NCBI RefSeq assembly: GCF_017874595.1
Contig: NZ_JAGILA010000007.1
Span: 62,001 to 126,000 of the forward strand
Length of the DNA stretch: 64,000 nucleotides
Source of the DNA: Sinorhizobium kostiense
GTDB taxonomy: Bacteria > Pseudomonadota > Alphaproteobacteria > Rhizobiales > Rhizobiaceae
Direction of reading: 5' to 3'
Made by a program: the position numbers and the translations under genes. Positions 34,774 to 43,956 of this stretch are shown in pieces. Under the pieces are notes generated by a model. The model saw nothing but the letters and a program-made list of their open reading frames with translations, was not told the DNA's origin and made no database searches. Position 1 is the stretch's first letter, and each line of letters begins with the position of its first letter.

Positions 34774-35361
34774 TCAGTTCAGCGGTATGGCGTTGTTGTC
34801 CTTGCCCGCCTGATAGGCTTCCGACAGGCGATTGTAACGTGTGCGGATACGGGCGTCCTGTGCGGTCAGCCGCTTTTTCGTGTCCGGATCGGCATCCTCG
34901 ACCAGTGCAGCGATGGAGGCCGATTTCCAGAACGCATTCTCCCGGGCATAGCCGCCCGGATCAAGCCGGAAGACTTCCTTCAATATCCTCAAGTCGTGCG
35001 GGATCGAAAAGGCGTCGCGCGAATCCTCATGGGTGAAAAAATAATAGAAGTTGTCGAAGCCGGCCCAGGTGATCGCGGACAGGCACATAGAGCAGGGTTC
35101 GTGGGTCGACAGGAAGATGAGGTCGCGCGTGTCCGGCTTACCCGCCATTTCGTAGAAGCGCTTGAGCGTATGCACCTCACCGTGCCACAGCGGGTTCTCC
35201 GTCTCGTTGTTGGTCTCGGCCAGCACCAGCGACAGGTCCTTCTTGCGCAGGATCGCCGCTCCGAACACCTTGTTGCCGGCCGCGACGCCCCTCTCGGTGA
35301 GCGGCAGTATCTGCCCCTCGATCACCGTCAGTAGGCGCTCGGCCAGTTCGCATTGCTTCAT
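34774..35361 (-). CDS. Nucleoside/cytidine deaminase family protein
   Basis: 195 residues. Zinc-dependent deaminase fold with the catalytic WHGEVHTLKRF (HxE) and the zinc pair HEPCSMCLSA (PCxxC). It is longer than typical TadA, with a C-terminal helical extension (about 130-195), so tRNA deamination is not assured; a free nucleoside or base is possible. It is the first gene of a pair with mazG, which fits a nucleotide-cleaning role. The start is divergent from cysG. Confidence 0.85.
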   Translation of the reverse strand: MKQCELAERLLTVIEGQILPLTERGVAAGNKVFGAAILRKKDLSLVLAETNNETENPLWHGEVHTLKRFYEMAGKPDTRDLIFLSTHEPCSMCLSAITWAGFDNFYYFFTHEDSRDAFSIPHDLRILKEVFRLDPGGYARENAFWKSASIAALVEDADPDTKKRLTAQDARIRTRYNRLSEAYQAGKDNNAIPLN

Positions 35362-35574
35362 GTCGGCAATCTCCAGTGCAATTTGTCGGCATTTAACGGC
35401 GGTCCGTGCCTCGGCGCAATGGCGGCTGGCAACGCCGGAGATATTTGCTCAAAAAGATTGGCTGTCGAGCAAAACTATACGTGGCCGCAAAGCCATAGAA
35501 ATTTCTGTTTCTTCAATTGTCGGCGGCTATGAGGGATATTCGCCGCAGCCTGTAGAAGGAGTCGCCCTCTAGCT

Positions 35575-37023
35575 ATGTCGCAGCAACTGTCCGTTTTCCC
35601 GGCATTCTTTCGCGTCGCGCAGAAGCGCGTTGCGGTGTTCGGCAATGGCGACGAGGCCTTCGCCAAGGTGCGGCTGCTGCTGAACACCGAGGCGTGCATC
35701 ATAGCCTATGCGGATCGGCCGGAGCCGACCTTCGAGAAATTCCTGAACGAGGCCGCAATCGAGACTGTCCGCGAGCCCTTTGCGACTCATCAGCTCGAGG
35801 GCGCCACGCTCGTCTTCGCCGCGACGGGAGATGCTGCCGCCGACAGGACGATCGTGACCGCCGCGCGCGAGAAGAAGATTCCGGCGAATGCCGTCGACCA
35901 GCCCGACTATTGCGATTTCCTGACGCCTGCGCTGGTCAACCGCGCTCCGGTCGCCGTTGCCATCGGCACCGAAGGGGCGGGGCCGGTCCTGGCCCAGATG
36001 ATCCGCGCCCAGATCGATCAGCTACTGTCGCCCTCGCTCGGGCGGGTCGCCACGCTCGCCGCAAGTTACCGCGAAGCGGTCGATCGCCTCATTCCACGTG
36101 GCGTTGCGCGCCGCGTTTTCTGGCGGCGGTTCTTTCAAGGCCCGGTCGCCGATCATGTCGCCGTCGGCGATCTCGCTTCCGCACGCCGCGAGGCCTCGCG
36201 GCTGCTGGATGCGGCCGAACGGGTGTCCGGCCACGTCTGGCTCGTCGGCGCCGGTCCGGGTGCCGAGGATCTGCTGACGCTGAGGGCACAGCGGGTCATG
36301 ATGGAGGCGGACGCGATCGTCTATGATGCGTTGGTGCCGCAGGCGATCGTCGACATGGGACGCCGCGATGCGGAGCGCCTCTCCGTCGGCAAGCGCAAGG
36401 GGTGCCACACCAAGTCGCAGGATGAGATCAATCAATTGCTGGTGAAGCTCGCCGGCGAGGGAAAGCGTGTCGTCCGGCTGAAATCCGGCGATCCGTTGAT
36501 CTTCGGCCGCGCAGGCGAGGAGATGGCAGCGCTCCGCGATGCGGGCATAAGTTACGAAATCGTCCCGGGCATCACCTCGGCCTTTGCCGCGGCTGCGGAT
36601 TTCGAGCTGCCGCTGACGCTGCGCGGTGTCGCCTCGTCGCTGGTCTTCACGACTGGCCATGACCTCGCCGGCGACGTGTTGCCCGATTGGGCGCGCCTTG
36701 CCGTTTCCGGCGCGACGATTGCGGTCTATATGGGGCGTACGGTAGCCGCTTCGGTTGCCGGCCGACTGATGCAGGCAGGGCTGCCGGCGGAGACGACCGT
36801 GGCGGTGATCGAGAACGCCAGCCGCGCCGAACGCCGGCTGCTGCACGGCACCCTTGACGAGCTTCCGGACCTCGAGAACCGTACGGAGCTTGACGGTCCA
36901 GTGATGGTGATCATCGGCGATGCGGTCGCCGGCGCGAATTTCGCGCGCTCGGAACCGCTGATAGCCGGCAGGCGGCAAGGCGGCGATGCGGCGGCGAAGC
37001 GCACAGAACAGGTTTGGAACTGA
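35575..37023 (+). CDS. cysG: Siroheme synthase CysG
   Basis: 482 residues. A fused enzyme making siroheme, the cofactor of sulfite and nitrite reductases. The N-terminal half (1-205) is the precorrin-2 dehydrogenase/ferrochelatase (FRVAQKRVAVFGNGDEAFAK). The C-terminal half (about 218-475) is uroporphyrinogen-III methyltransferase (VWLVGAGPGAEDLLTLRA, RLKSGDPLIFGRAGEE, YEIVPGITSAFAAA, VYMGRT). GAAGGAG lies rather far (about 13 bases) from the ATG. It heads the operon with DUF2849, sulfite reductase, DUF934 and fpr. Confidence 0.95.
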   Translation: MSQQLSVFPAFFRVAQKRVAVFGNGDEAFAKVRLLLNTEACIIAYADRPEPTFEKFLNEAAIETVREPFATHQLEGATLVFAATGDAAADRTIVTAAREKKIPANAVDQPDYCDFLTPALVNRAPVAVAIGTEGAGPVLAQMIRAQIDQLLSPSLGRVATLAASYREAVDRLIPRGVARRVFWRRFFQGPVADHVAVGDLASARREASRLLDAAERVSGHVWLVGAGPGAEDLLTLRAQRVMMEADAIVYDALVPQAIVDMGRRDAERLSVGKRKGCHTKSQDEINQLLVKLAGEGKRVVRLKSGDPLIFGRAGEEMAALRDAGISYEIVPGITSAFAAAADFELPLTLRGVASSLVFTTGHDLAGDVLPDWARLAVSGATIAVYMGRTVAASVAGRLMQAGLPAETTVAVIENASRAERRLLHGTLDELPDLENRTELDGPVMVIIGDAVAGANFARSEPLIAGRRQGGDAAAKRTEQVWN

Positions 37024-37033
37024 GGACGACGCG

Positions 37034-37351
37034 ATGGTGGATAAGGTTTTGACGGCGAATCGTTTGGCGGACGGCATCTCCGTCTGGCTGGACGCCTCCG
37101 GCAAGTGGGTGGAGTCGCTTCAGGACGCCTTCGTCGCCCGTCACGCCGAGGCTGTGGCCGCACTCGAAGCGACCGGCAAGCGCTCGTTCGACGATAACGA
37201 GGTCGTCGACGTCAACGTCGTCGATGTCGAGGAGGCCGACGGCATACTCCGGCCACTGCGCATGCGCGAACGCATCCGTGCCGAGGGGCCGTCTATTGTC
37301 TATGCGCCCGGATATCATGGGCTTTCCGGCCCGAAGAATTTTGCTGCCTGA
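37034..37351 (+). CDS. DUF2849 family protein
   Basis: 105 residues from ATG 37034, with GAGGAC upstream. Acidic soluble protein starting KVLTANRLADGISVWLD, with VVDVNVVDVEEADG in the middle and YAPGYHGLSGPKNFAA at the end. The family is found almost only beside sulfite reductase genes; its role is unknown, perhaps assisting siroheme loading or electron transfer. It lies 10 bases after cysG and 14 bases before cysI, a clear operon position. Confidence 0.9.
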   Translation: MVDKVLTANRLADGISVWLDASGKWVESLQDAFVARHAEAVAALEATGKRSFDDNEVVDVNVVDVEEADGILRPLRMRERIRAEGPSIVYAPGYHGLSGPKNFAA

Positions 37352-37365
37352 GGAACCGAACACCC

Positions 37366-39039
37366 ATGTATCGTTACGACGAATTCGATCACGCCTTCGT
37401 TTCCGCACGTGTCGAGCAGTTCCGCGACCAGGTAGAGCGGCGGCTCTCGGGCGAACTGGCCGAGGATGCCTTCAAGCCGCTGCGGCTGATGAACGGCGTC
37501 TATCTGCAGCTCCACGCCTATATGCTGCGCGTCGCCATTCCCTATGGCACGCTGTCGAGCCGTCAGATGCGCATGCTCGCGCATATCGCCCGCAAATACG
37601 ACCGTGGCTATGGGCACTTCACCACGCGCCAGAACATCCAGTACAACTGGCCACGCCTTTCCGACACGCCGGACATCCTCAAGGAACTGGCGAGCGTCGA
37701 GATGCATGCGCTGCAGACCTCCGGCAACTGCATCCGCAATGTGACGGCGGACCATTTCGCGGGCGCCGCGGCCGATGAAGTCGCCGATCCGCGCCCCTAT
37801 GCGGAAATCCTTCGCCAATGGTCGAGTGTCCATCCGGAGTTCTCCTTCCTGCCGCGCAAGTTCAAGATCGCCGTTACCGGCGCCGAGCGCGACCGCGCCG
37901 CGATCCAGGTGCACGACATCGGCCTGCATCTGAAGAAGGATGAGAATGGCAAGCTCGGTTTTGCCGTCTATGTCGGCGGCGGGCAGGGCCGTACCCCGAT
38001 GATCGCCAAGAAGATCCGCGACTTCCTGCCGGAGGAGGATCTTCTCTCCTATACGACGGCGATCATGCGCGTTTACAACCTTTATGGCCGGCGCGACAAC
38101 AAGTACAAGGCGCGCATCAAGATCCTGGTGCACGAGACGGGCGCAGAAGAGCTGGCCCGCCAGGTCGAAGCCGAATTCGCCAGCCTCAAGGACACGGAAC
38201 TGAAGCTGCCCGACGCCGACATCCAGGCGATCGCCGCTTATTTCGCGCCGCCGGCACTGCCGGAACGGTCGGAAGGCTGGGGCAATCTTGCCCGCTGGAA
38301 GAAGGCCGATGCGGCCTTCGATCAATGGGTTCGGCAGAACGTCCAGCCGCACAAGCACCCGGACTACGGGATGGTGACGATCTCGCTGAAGCCGATCGGC
38401 GGCATTCCGGGCGACGCCAGCGACGTCCAGATGGATGCGGTTGCCGATATTGCCGAGGAATACGCCTTCGACGAGGTCCGCGTCAGTCACGAGCAGAACC
38501 TGATCCTGCCGCATGTGGCGCTCGCCGACCTGGAGCCGGTCTATCGGGCGCTCGTCGCCGCCGGCCTCGCGACGGCGAATGCCGGGCTGATCACCGACAT
38601 CATCGCCTGTCCCGGCCTCGACTACTGCGCGCTCGCCAATGCGCGCTCCATTCCGGTCGCGCAGGAGATTTCCAGCCGCTTCGGAGCGCCTGAACGGCAG
38701 GCTGAAATAGGTGAGCTCAAGATCAAGATTTCCGGCTGCATCAATGCCTGCGGCCACCATCATGTCGGCCATATCGGTCTGCTCGGCGTTGAGAAGAAGG
38801 GCGCGGAGCTCTACCAGATCACGCTTGGCGGTTCGGGGGATGAGAACACCTCGATCGGCGAAATCATCGGCCGTGGCTTTGAGCCGGAGAAGGTGACGGA
38901 TGCGGTCGAGACGATCGTCGATACCTATCTCGGGCTTCGCCGGGACAAGGCCGAAACCTTCCTCGAAGCTTATCGCCGTGTCGGTCCGCAGCCTTTCAAG
39001 GATGCCCTTTACGGCGGCGGCGCCCAGGAAGCCGCGTGA
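37366..39039 (+). CDS. cysI: Nitrite/sulfite reductase, hemoprotein subunit
   Basis: 557 residues. Siroheme and 4Fe-4S enzyme reducing sulfite to sulfide (or nitrite to ammonia); the sulfur-assimilation context favours sulfite. The substrate-binding Arg/Lys-rich stretches GHFTTRQNIQYNW and VRVSHEQNLILPH are present. The Cys ligands lie in CPGLDYCALANA and KISGCINACGHHHVGHIGLL. AACCGAACACCC, a poor ribosome site, precedes the ATG. DUF934 follows after 27 bases. Confidence 0.93.
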   Translation: MYRYDEFDHAFVSARVEQFRDQVERRLSGELAEDAFKPLRLMNGVYLQLHAYMLRVAIPYGTLSSRQMRMLAHIARKYDRGYGHFTTRQNIQYNWPRLSDTPDILKELASVEMHALQTSGNCIRNVTADHFAGAAADEVADPRPYAEILRQWSSVHPEFSFLPRKFKIAVTGAERDRAAIQVHDIGLHLKKDENGKLGFAVYVGGGQGRTPMIAKKIRDFLPEEDLLSYTTAIMRVYNLYGRRDNKYKARIKILVHETGAEELARQVEAEFASLKDTELKLPDADIQAIAAYFAPPALPERSEGWGNLARWKKADAAFDQWVRQNVQPHKHPDYGMVTISLKPIGGIPGDASDVQMDAVADIAEEYAFDEVRVSHEQNLILPHVALADLEPVYRALVAAGLATANAGLITDIIACPGLDYCALANARSIPVAQEISSRFGAPERQAEIGELKIKISGCINACGHHHVGHIGLLGVEKKGAELYQITLGGSGDENTSIGEIIGRGFEPEKVTDAVETIVDTYLGLRRDKAETFLEAYRRVGPQPFKDALYGGGAQEAA

Positions 39040-39066
39040 TAGAAGCCGCTGAACAGGAATAGAACG

Positions 39067-39564
39067 ATGACGAAAATCTGGAAAGAAAGCGGTTTCGTGA
39101 ACGATGACCCCTGGGTCGTCGAGAGCGAGGAGACGAAGGCGGGGTCGAACGAGAAGGCGATCGTCGGCCTTGATCTCTTCCTGGAGCAGGCTGCGGCCGG
39201 CGGCTCTGGCCTGGGCGTCTTGATTTCACCCGCCGATGACGTCGCCAGTCTGGCGCCGCATCTCGACCGGATCTCTCTGGTGGCCGTGGCGTTTCCGGCC
39301 TTCAATGACGGACGCGCCTTCAGCCATGCGTCGCTGCTGCGCACGCGGCTTGGCTTCGAGGGCGAAATACGGGCTGTCGGCGATGTGCTGATCGATCAGA
39401 TCCCGCTCATGCTGCGCTGCGGCATTGACAGCTTCGCGGTCACCAATGCAACGGCGATCAAGCGGCTTGGGGAAGGGCGGCTGCCGGGTATCGAAAATCA
39501 CTACCAGCCGACGGCGAAGCCGTCTGCAAACACCAGTTCCTACAGCTGGCGCCGGGTCTCCTGA
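39067..39564 (+). CDS. DUF934 family protein
   Basis: 165 residues. Matches the DUF934 layout: an N-terminal WKESGFVNDDPWVV segment, VLISPADDVASLAPHLDRI in the middle, then GRAFSHASLLRTRLGFEGEI and GDVLIDQIPLMLRCGIDSF, ending in a YQPTAKPS segment. The family is linked to sulfite reductase and CysH genes but has no assigned reaction. The nearby fpr gene makes an electron-transfer role plausible; this is inference. No cysH gene is seen in the window. Confidence 0.88.
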   Translation: MTKIWKESGFVNDDPWVVESEETKAGSNEKAIVGLDLFLEQAAAGGSGLGVLISPADDVASLAPHLDRISLVAVAFPAFNDGRAFSHASLLRTRLGFEGEIRAVGDVLIDQIPLMLRCGIDSFAVTNATAIKRLGEGRLPGIENHYQPTAKPSANTSSYSWRRVS

Positions 39565-39709
39565 AAAAATCGTCCCGCGACAGTGTGAAGCAAGGCGAAA
39601 TCCTCGAAAGCGACCTATATTTGGAAGGGAATTGCTTTCAATTGGCCGAGCCTTGGAATATCCGCTTGTACTTGATAGAAAGCGTCACCATTACAGGACT
39701 GAAGCCACG

Positions 39710-40522
39710 ATGAATGCTCCGGCAAAAAAGGAAGATTTCGCGGTCCAGGCACCGGCGGGTGTCTTCGTCGAAACGGTCACGAGCGTCGAGCACTATACGG
39801 ACCGGCTCTTCCGCTTTCGCATGACGCGCCCGCAGGAGTTTCGCTTTCGCTCCGGCGAATTCGCGATGATCGGCCTGATGGTCGGGGAAAAGCCCGTCTA
39901 CCGCGCCTATTCGGTCGCTAGCCCCGCCTGGGACGAGGAACTGGAGTTCTTCTCGATCAAGGTGCCAGACGGCCCTCTGACCTCGCACCTGCAGAAGATC
40001 AAGCCCGGTGACCAGGTGCTGATGCGCAAGAAGCCGACGGGCACGCTGGTGCTCGACGCGCTCGTGCCCGGCCGTCGTCTCTATATGTTCTCGACCGGCA
40101 CGGGCATCGCTCCCTTTGCGAGCCTCATCCGCGATCCGGAGACCTACGAGAAGTTCGAGGAAGTTATCCTGACGCACACCTGCCGTGAGGTGGCGGAACT
40201 GAAATACGGGTTCGATCTGATCGAGGAAATCCGCAATCATGAATTCCTGAGCGAGATCGTCGGCGACAAGCTGCGCCACTATGCGACTGTGACCCGCGAG
40301 GATTACCCCTTCCAGGGGCGCATTACGGATCTCATGACCAACGGAAAGTTCTTCGCCGATCTCGGCCTGCCGCCGATTGACCCGGCCGTCGACCGCGGCA
40401 TGATCTGCGGCTCCACCGCCATGCTCAAGGACACGAAGGAAATCCTCGAGGCCGCTGGCCTGACCGAAGGTGCCAACAACAAGCCGGCGGAATTCGTCAT
40501 CGAGCGTGCCTTCGTCGGCTGA
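39710..40522 (+). CDS. fpr: Ferredoxin-NADP reductase
   Basis: 270 residues from ATG 39710. FAD enzyme passing electrons between NADPH and ferredoxin or flavodoxin, here probably to the sulfite reductase. The FAD-binding RAYSVASPAWDEELEFFS, the NADP-binding GTGIAPFASLIRD, the CGSTAMLKDTKEILEA segment and a C-terminal FVIERAFVG are typical of the bacterial FPR subclass. AGGA lies about 11 bases ahead of the start. The 145-base gap after DUF934 may hold its own promoter. Confidence 0.95.
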   Translation: MNAPAKKEDFAVQAPAGVFVETVTSVEHYTDRLFRFRMTRPQEFRFRSGEFAMIGLMVGEKPVYRAYSVASPAWDEELEFFSIKVPDGPLTSHLQKIKPGDQVLMRKKPTGTLVLDALVPGRRLYMFSTGTGIAPFASLIRDPETYEKFEEVILTHTCREVAELKYGFDLIEEIRNHEFLSEIVGDKLRHYATVTREDYPFQGRITDLMTNGKFFADLGLPPIDPAVDRGMICGSTAMLKDTKEILEAAGLTEGANNKPAEFVIERAFVG

Positions 40523-40548
40523 TCGGCGAGCGAAAGCGTGCAATTGAG

Positions 40549-40579
40549 AACGAGGCGCATCTCACAATGCGCCTCGTTT
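40549..40579 (+). terminator. Terminator after fpr
   Basis: AACGAGGCGCAT and ATGCGCCTCGTT form a perfect 12-base-pair stem with a CTCACA loop, 26 bases after the fpr stop, followed by TG. Confidence 0.8.
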
Positions 40580-40663
40580 GCGTTCGGCGCTGCCATGCGC
40601 GCAATGGCGCAAGGGGCGCTGCATCGCGGCGAGGGAGACACGCAACCACGTCCGCGCGGCAAG

Positions 40664-40693
40664 TAAAACGGCCTGTCTCGGGGAGACAGGCCG
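40664..40693 (-). terminator. Terminator after aapP
   Basis: Read on the minus strand, CGGCCTGTCTC pairs with GAGACAGGCCG around a 3-base CCC loop and is followed by TTTTA. It lies 27 bases downstream of the aapP stop. Confidence 0.85.
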
Positions 40694-40719
40694 ACTTGTT
40701 CGATCCTGTCAGCCTGATC

Positions 40720-41493
40720 TCAGTGCAGGATCTGGCTCAGGAACAACTTCGTCCGCTCGTGCTGCGGATTGTCGAAGAATTCGGCCGGCGAATTCTGTTC
40801 GACGATCTGCCCTTGATCCATGAAGATCACGCGGTTGGCGACCTGACGCGCAAAACCCATTTCATGGGTCACGCAAAGCATGGTCATGCCTTCTTCCGCG
40901 AGGCCCACCATCGTGTCGAGAACTTCCTTGACCATTTCCGGATCGAGCGCCGAGGTCGGCTCATCGAAGAGCAGGATCTTCGGACGCATGCACAGCGAGC
41001 GGGCGATCGCCACGCGCTGCTGCTGACCGCCCGAGAGCTGGCCCGGATATTTGTGCGCCTGCTCGGGAATTTTGACGCGCTTGAGGAAATGCATCGCGAT
41101 TTCCTCGGCCTCCTTCTTCGGCGTCTTGCGCACCCAGATTGGCGCCAGCGTGCAGTTTTCCAGAATCGTCAGATGCGGGAAGAGGTTGAAGTGCTGGAAG
41201 ACCATGCCGACCTCGCGGCGCACTTCGTCGATCTTCTTGAGATCGTTGGTAAGTTCGATGCCATCGACGACGATCTTGCCCTTCTGATGCTCCTCCAGGC
41301 GATTGATGCAGCGGATCATCGTCGACTTGCCGGAGCCCGAAGGGCCGGCAATGACGATACGCTCGCCGCGCATCACTTTGAGGTTGATGTCACGCAGGAC
41401 GTGGAAATCACCATACCACTTGTTCATGTTGGTGATTTCAATTGCCACGTCCGTCGCCGAGACGGTCATTTTTGAAGCGGCAGCATTTGCCAT
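40720..41493 (-). CDS. aapP: General L-amino acid ABC transporter, ATP-binding protein
   Basis: 257 residues. ATPase of the rhizobial general amino acid permease, with Walker [11 protein letters not shown]-loop [16 protein letters not shown], signature [15 protein letters not shown], Walker [16 protein letters not shown] and switch His in VTHEMGFAR. It drives uptake of a broad range of L-amino acids through AapQ and AapM and also affects efflux in Rhizobium. It is the last gene of the aapJQMP operon, 13 bases after aapM. Confidence 0.95.
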   Translation of the reverse strand: MANAAASKMTVSATDVAIEITNMNKWYGDFHVLRDINLKVMRGERIVIAGPSGSGKSTMIRCINRLEEHQKGKIVVDGIELTNDLKKIDEVRREVGMVFQHFNLFPHLTILENCTLAPIWVRKTPKKEAEEIAMHFLKRVKIPEQAHKYPGQLSGGQQQRVAIARSLCMRPKILLFDEPTSALDPEMVKEVLDTMVGLAEEGMTMLCVTHEMGFARQVANRVIFMDQGQIVEQNSPAEFFDNPQHERTKLFLSQILH

Positions 41494-41506
41494 GTGTATT
41501 CCCCTA

Positions 41507-42661
41507 TTATCGTTGGCTCTTATCGAGCAGACGTTCCATGAAGCCTGAATAGCGCGACATGCCGAAGCAGAAAAGCCAGAAGACGAAACCCGCGAAAATC
41601 AGGCCCGTCAACGGCGTGACGGCGGATGCCCAGTTCGTGTCCGTGAAGTTCAGGCGAACGATCCCGAGCAGATCGAACATACCGATGATCGACACGAGCG
41701 AGGTGTCCTTGAAGAGACCGATGAAGGTGTTGACGATGCCCGGAATGACCAGTTTCAGCGCCTGCGGCAGCACGATGAGGCCCATCTTCTGCCAATAGCT
41801 GAGGCCGAGCGAATCGGCGCCCTCGTATTGGCCCTTCGGAATGGCTTGCAGCCCGCCGCGCACGACTTCCGCCATATAGGCCGAGGCAAACAGCGATACG
41901 CCGATCAGGGCGCGGAGGAACTTATCGAAGGTGACTCCCTGCGGCAGGAACAACGGCAGCATCACGCTCGCCATGAACAGAACCGTGATCAGCGGAACGC
42001 CGCGGACGATCTCGATGAAGACCGTGCAGAGCATCTTGATCACGGGCATGTTCGATCGCCGCCCGAGTGCGAGCAATATGCCGAGTGGCAGCGAAACCGC
42101 GATCCCGACGAAGGACAGGACGAGGGTCACCATGAGGCCGCCCCAAAGCGGCGTCTCGACAAAGGTCAGGCCGAGCCATCCGCCAGGGAGCAGGATGGTG
42201 GCGATGATCGGCAGCACGGCCAGGAGCAGAACCGCGTTCAGTCCCTTGTACGGAACCTTCGGGATCAGCATCGGCACGAGGAACAGGACGAACAGAACGC
42301 CGACCAATGCAGGACGCCAGCGTTCCTCGAGGGGATAGCGGCCAAAGAGGAATTGATCGAACTTGGCGCTGACGAAGGCCCAGCAGGCCCCGCTCCACCC
42401 GTCCGGCTGCGAACCGCCCTGGGCGAGGGTGGCGCAAACACCGCGGCCGCCGCCGGTCCAGGCGGCGTCGATGAAGAGCCATTGGATCGCCGGCGGAACG
42501 ATCCATGCCAGGACGAGCAGGCTGATGATCGTCAGGGCTGTATCCTTCGGCGTCGCGAAGAGATTGGTCCTCAGCCAATGAACGATACCGCTTTCCCTGG
42601 ACGGAGCCGGGGCGGCCTCGATCATCGAAGCACGAACGAAAGTTGCCTGATGCGTGCTCAT
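41507..42661 (-). CDS. aapM: General L-amino acid ABC transporter, permease
   Basis: 384 residues. Inner-membrane permease with a long N-terminal region (residues 1-170, several hydrophobic segments) and the conserved transport core at 180-375 ([22 protein letters not shown]-loop [20 protein letters not shown]). Dimerises with AapQ. GAGAGG precedes the ATG. It starts 4 bases after the aapQ stop. Confidence 0.95.
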   Translation of the reverse strand: MSTHQATFVRASMIEAAPAPSRESGIVHWLRTNLFATPKDTALTIISLLVLAWIVPPAIQWLFIDAAWTGGGRGVCATLAQGGSQPDGWSGACWAFVSAKFDQFLFGRYPLEERWRPALVGVLFVLFLVPMLIPKVPYKGLNAVLLLAVLPIIATILLPGGWLGLTFVETPLWGGLMVTLVLSFVGIAVSLPLGILLALGRRSNMPVIKMLCTVFIEIVRGVPLITVLFMASVMLPLFLPQGVTFDKFLRALIGVSLFASAYMAEVVRGGLQAIPKGQYEGADSLGLSYWQKMGLIVLPQALKLVIPGIVNTFIGLFKDTSLVSIIGMFDLLGIVRLNFTDTNWASAVTPLTGLIFAGFVFWLFCFGMSRYSGFMERLLDKSQR

Positions 42662-42665
42662 GATC

Positions 42666-43859
42666 TTACCTCTCCACCAGCGCCATGCGCGCGTTGTACC
42701 AGTTCATGAACAGCGCGGTTGCGAGGCTCAGGCTGAGATAGACGATGAGCCAGATGCTGACCACTTCGATGGACTGGCCGGTCTGGTTGAGAATGGTTCC
42801 CCCGACGGCGACGAGGTCCGCGTAACCGACGGCGACCGCCAGCGACGAGTTCTTGGTGAGATTGAGATATTGGCTGGTCAACGGCGGAATGATGATACGC
42901 ATCGCCTGCGGCACGATCACCAGGCGCGTTGTCAAGGCAGGACGGATGCCGAGCGCATGGGCCGCTTCCGTCTGTCCCTTCGAAACCCCGCGGATACCCG
43001 CCCGGACGATCTCGGCGATGAACGCTGCCGTATAGAAGGACAGGGCGAGGAAGAGCGATATGAATTCCGGTCCCACGACCGACCCGCCCGTCAGGTTGAA
43101 CTTGCCTGCGACGGGCACATCGAAGCTGAGCGGTGCGCCGGTTGCGAGGAAGGTTACGAGCGGCAGGCCGATCACGAGCCCGAGAACGGTCCAAAGGAGC
43201 GGAAAGCGCTGTCCGGTTGCCATCTGCCTCTGGCGCGCATAGCGCGCGACGATGAAACTCGCCGCGATGGCGATCAGTAAGGCCAGGAGCGTGTATCCCG
43301 CACCTTCTCCGGCGATCGGCCTCGGGAAAGCGACGCCGCGATTGCTCAGGTAGACATCGAAGGGCAGGGCGAGTGCTTCCCGTGCCTGAGGCAATATCGA
43401 CAGAACGCCGCTATACCAGAAGAAAATGACGAGCAACGGCGGGATGTTGCGAAACACCTCGACATAGGCCAGCGACAGTTTCGCGATGATCCAGTTGTGC
43501 GAAAGGCGGCCGATGCCGATGATGAAGCCGATGACAGTGGCAGTAATGATGCCTGTGACTGCCACGAGCAATGTGTTGACGAACCCAACCAGCAACGCGC
43601 GACCGTAGGAGGAGTCGCTGCTGAACGCAATCAGAGATTGCCCAACATCGAAGCCCGCGCGGCTGTTCAGGAAACCATAGCCGGATGCGATATTCGCGCG
43701 CCTCAGGTTCTCGACCGTGTTGTCGACGATCCAATAGATGAGAACCGAGAGAATGATGACGGTAAGTGCCTGGTAGAATATTCCGCGTACCTGAGGATCG
43801 TTGATGATCGATCCGGAGGATCTGATCCTTTCAGGCGCATTCGTGACGCCAATGGCCAT
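42666..43859 (-). CDS. aapQ: General L-amino acid ABC transporter, permease
   Basis: 397 residues. Eight or so membrane segments, with the permease core at about 90-385 ([20 protein letters not shown] and EAA-loop [20 protein letters not shown]). A long insert (about 190-260) is typical of AapQ-like permeases. AAGAGG lies 6 bases ahead of the ATG. The gap from aapJ contains a hairpin that may lower its expression relative to the binding protein. Confidence 0.95.
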   Translation of the reverse strand: MAIGVTNAPERIRSSGSIINDPQVRGIFYQALTVIILSVLIYWIVDNTVENLRRANIASGYGFLNSRAGFDVGQSLIAFSSDSSYGRALLVGFVNTLLVAVTGIITATVIGFIIGIGRLSHNWIIAKLSLAYVEVFRNIPPLLVIFFWYSGVLSILPQAREALALPFDVYLSNRGVAFPRPIAGEGAGYTLLALLIAIAASFIVARYARQRQMATGQRFPLLWTVLGLVIGLPLVTFLATGAPLSFDVPVAGKFNLTGGSVVGPEFISLFLALSFYTAAFIAEIVRAGIRGVSKGQTEAAHALGIRPALTTRLVIVPQAMRIIIPPLTSQYLNLTKNSSLAVAVGYADLVAVGGTILNQTGQSIEVVSIWLIVYLSLSLATALFMNWYNARMALVER

Positions 43860-43907
43860 GCAATGCCTCTTTCCCCAATCCGCCCTTTGCGGGCGTTCTT
43901 ATCGTTG

Positions 43908-43939
43908 AAAACGGAGGAGCGCCGTAGACCGCTCCTCCG
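43908..43939 (-). terminator. Internal attenuator-like hairpin between aapJ and aapQ
   Basis: On the minus strand, CGGAGGAGCG pairs with CGCTCCTCCG (10 base pairs, 8-base loop) and is followed by TTTTC. It lies 18 bases after the aapJ stop and 52 bases before aapQ. It probably allows more aapJ than aapQMP mRNA. Confidence 0.75.
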
Positions 43940-43956
43940 CGATTCGTAAAGGCCGA

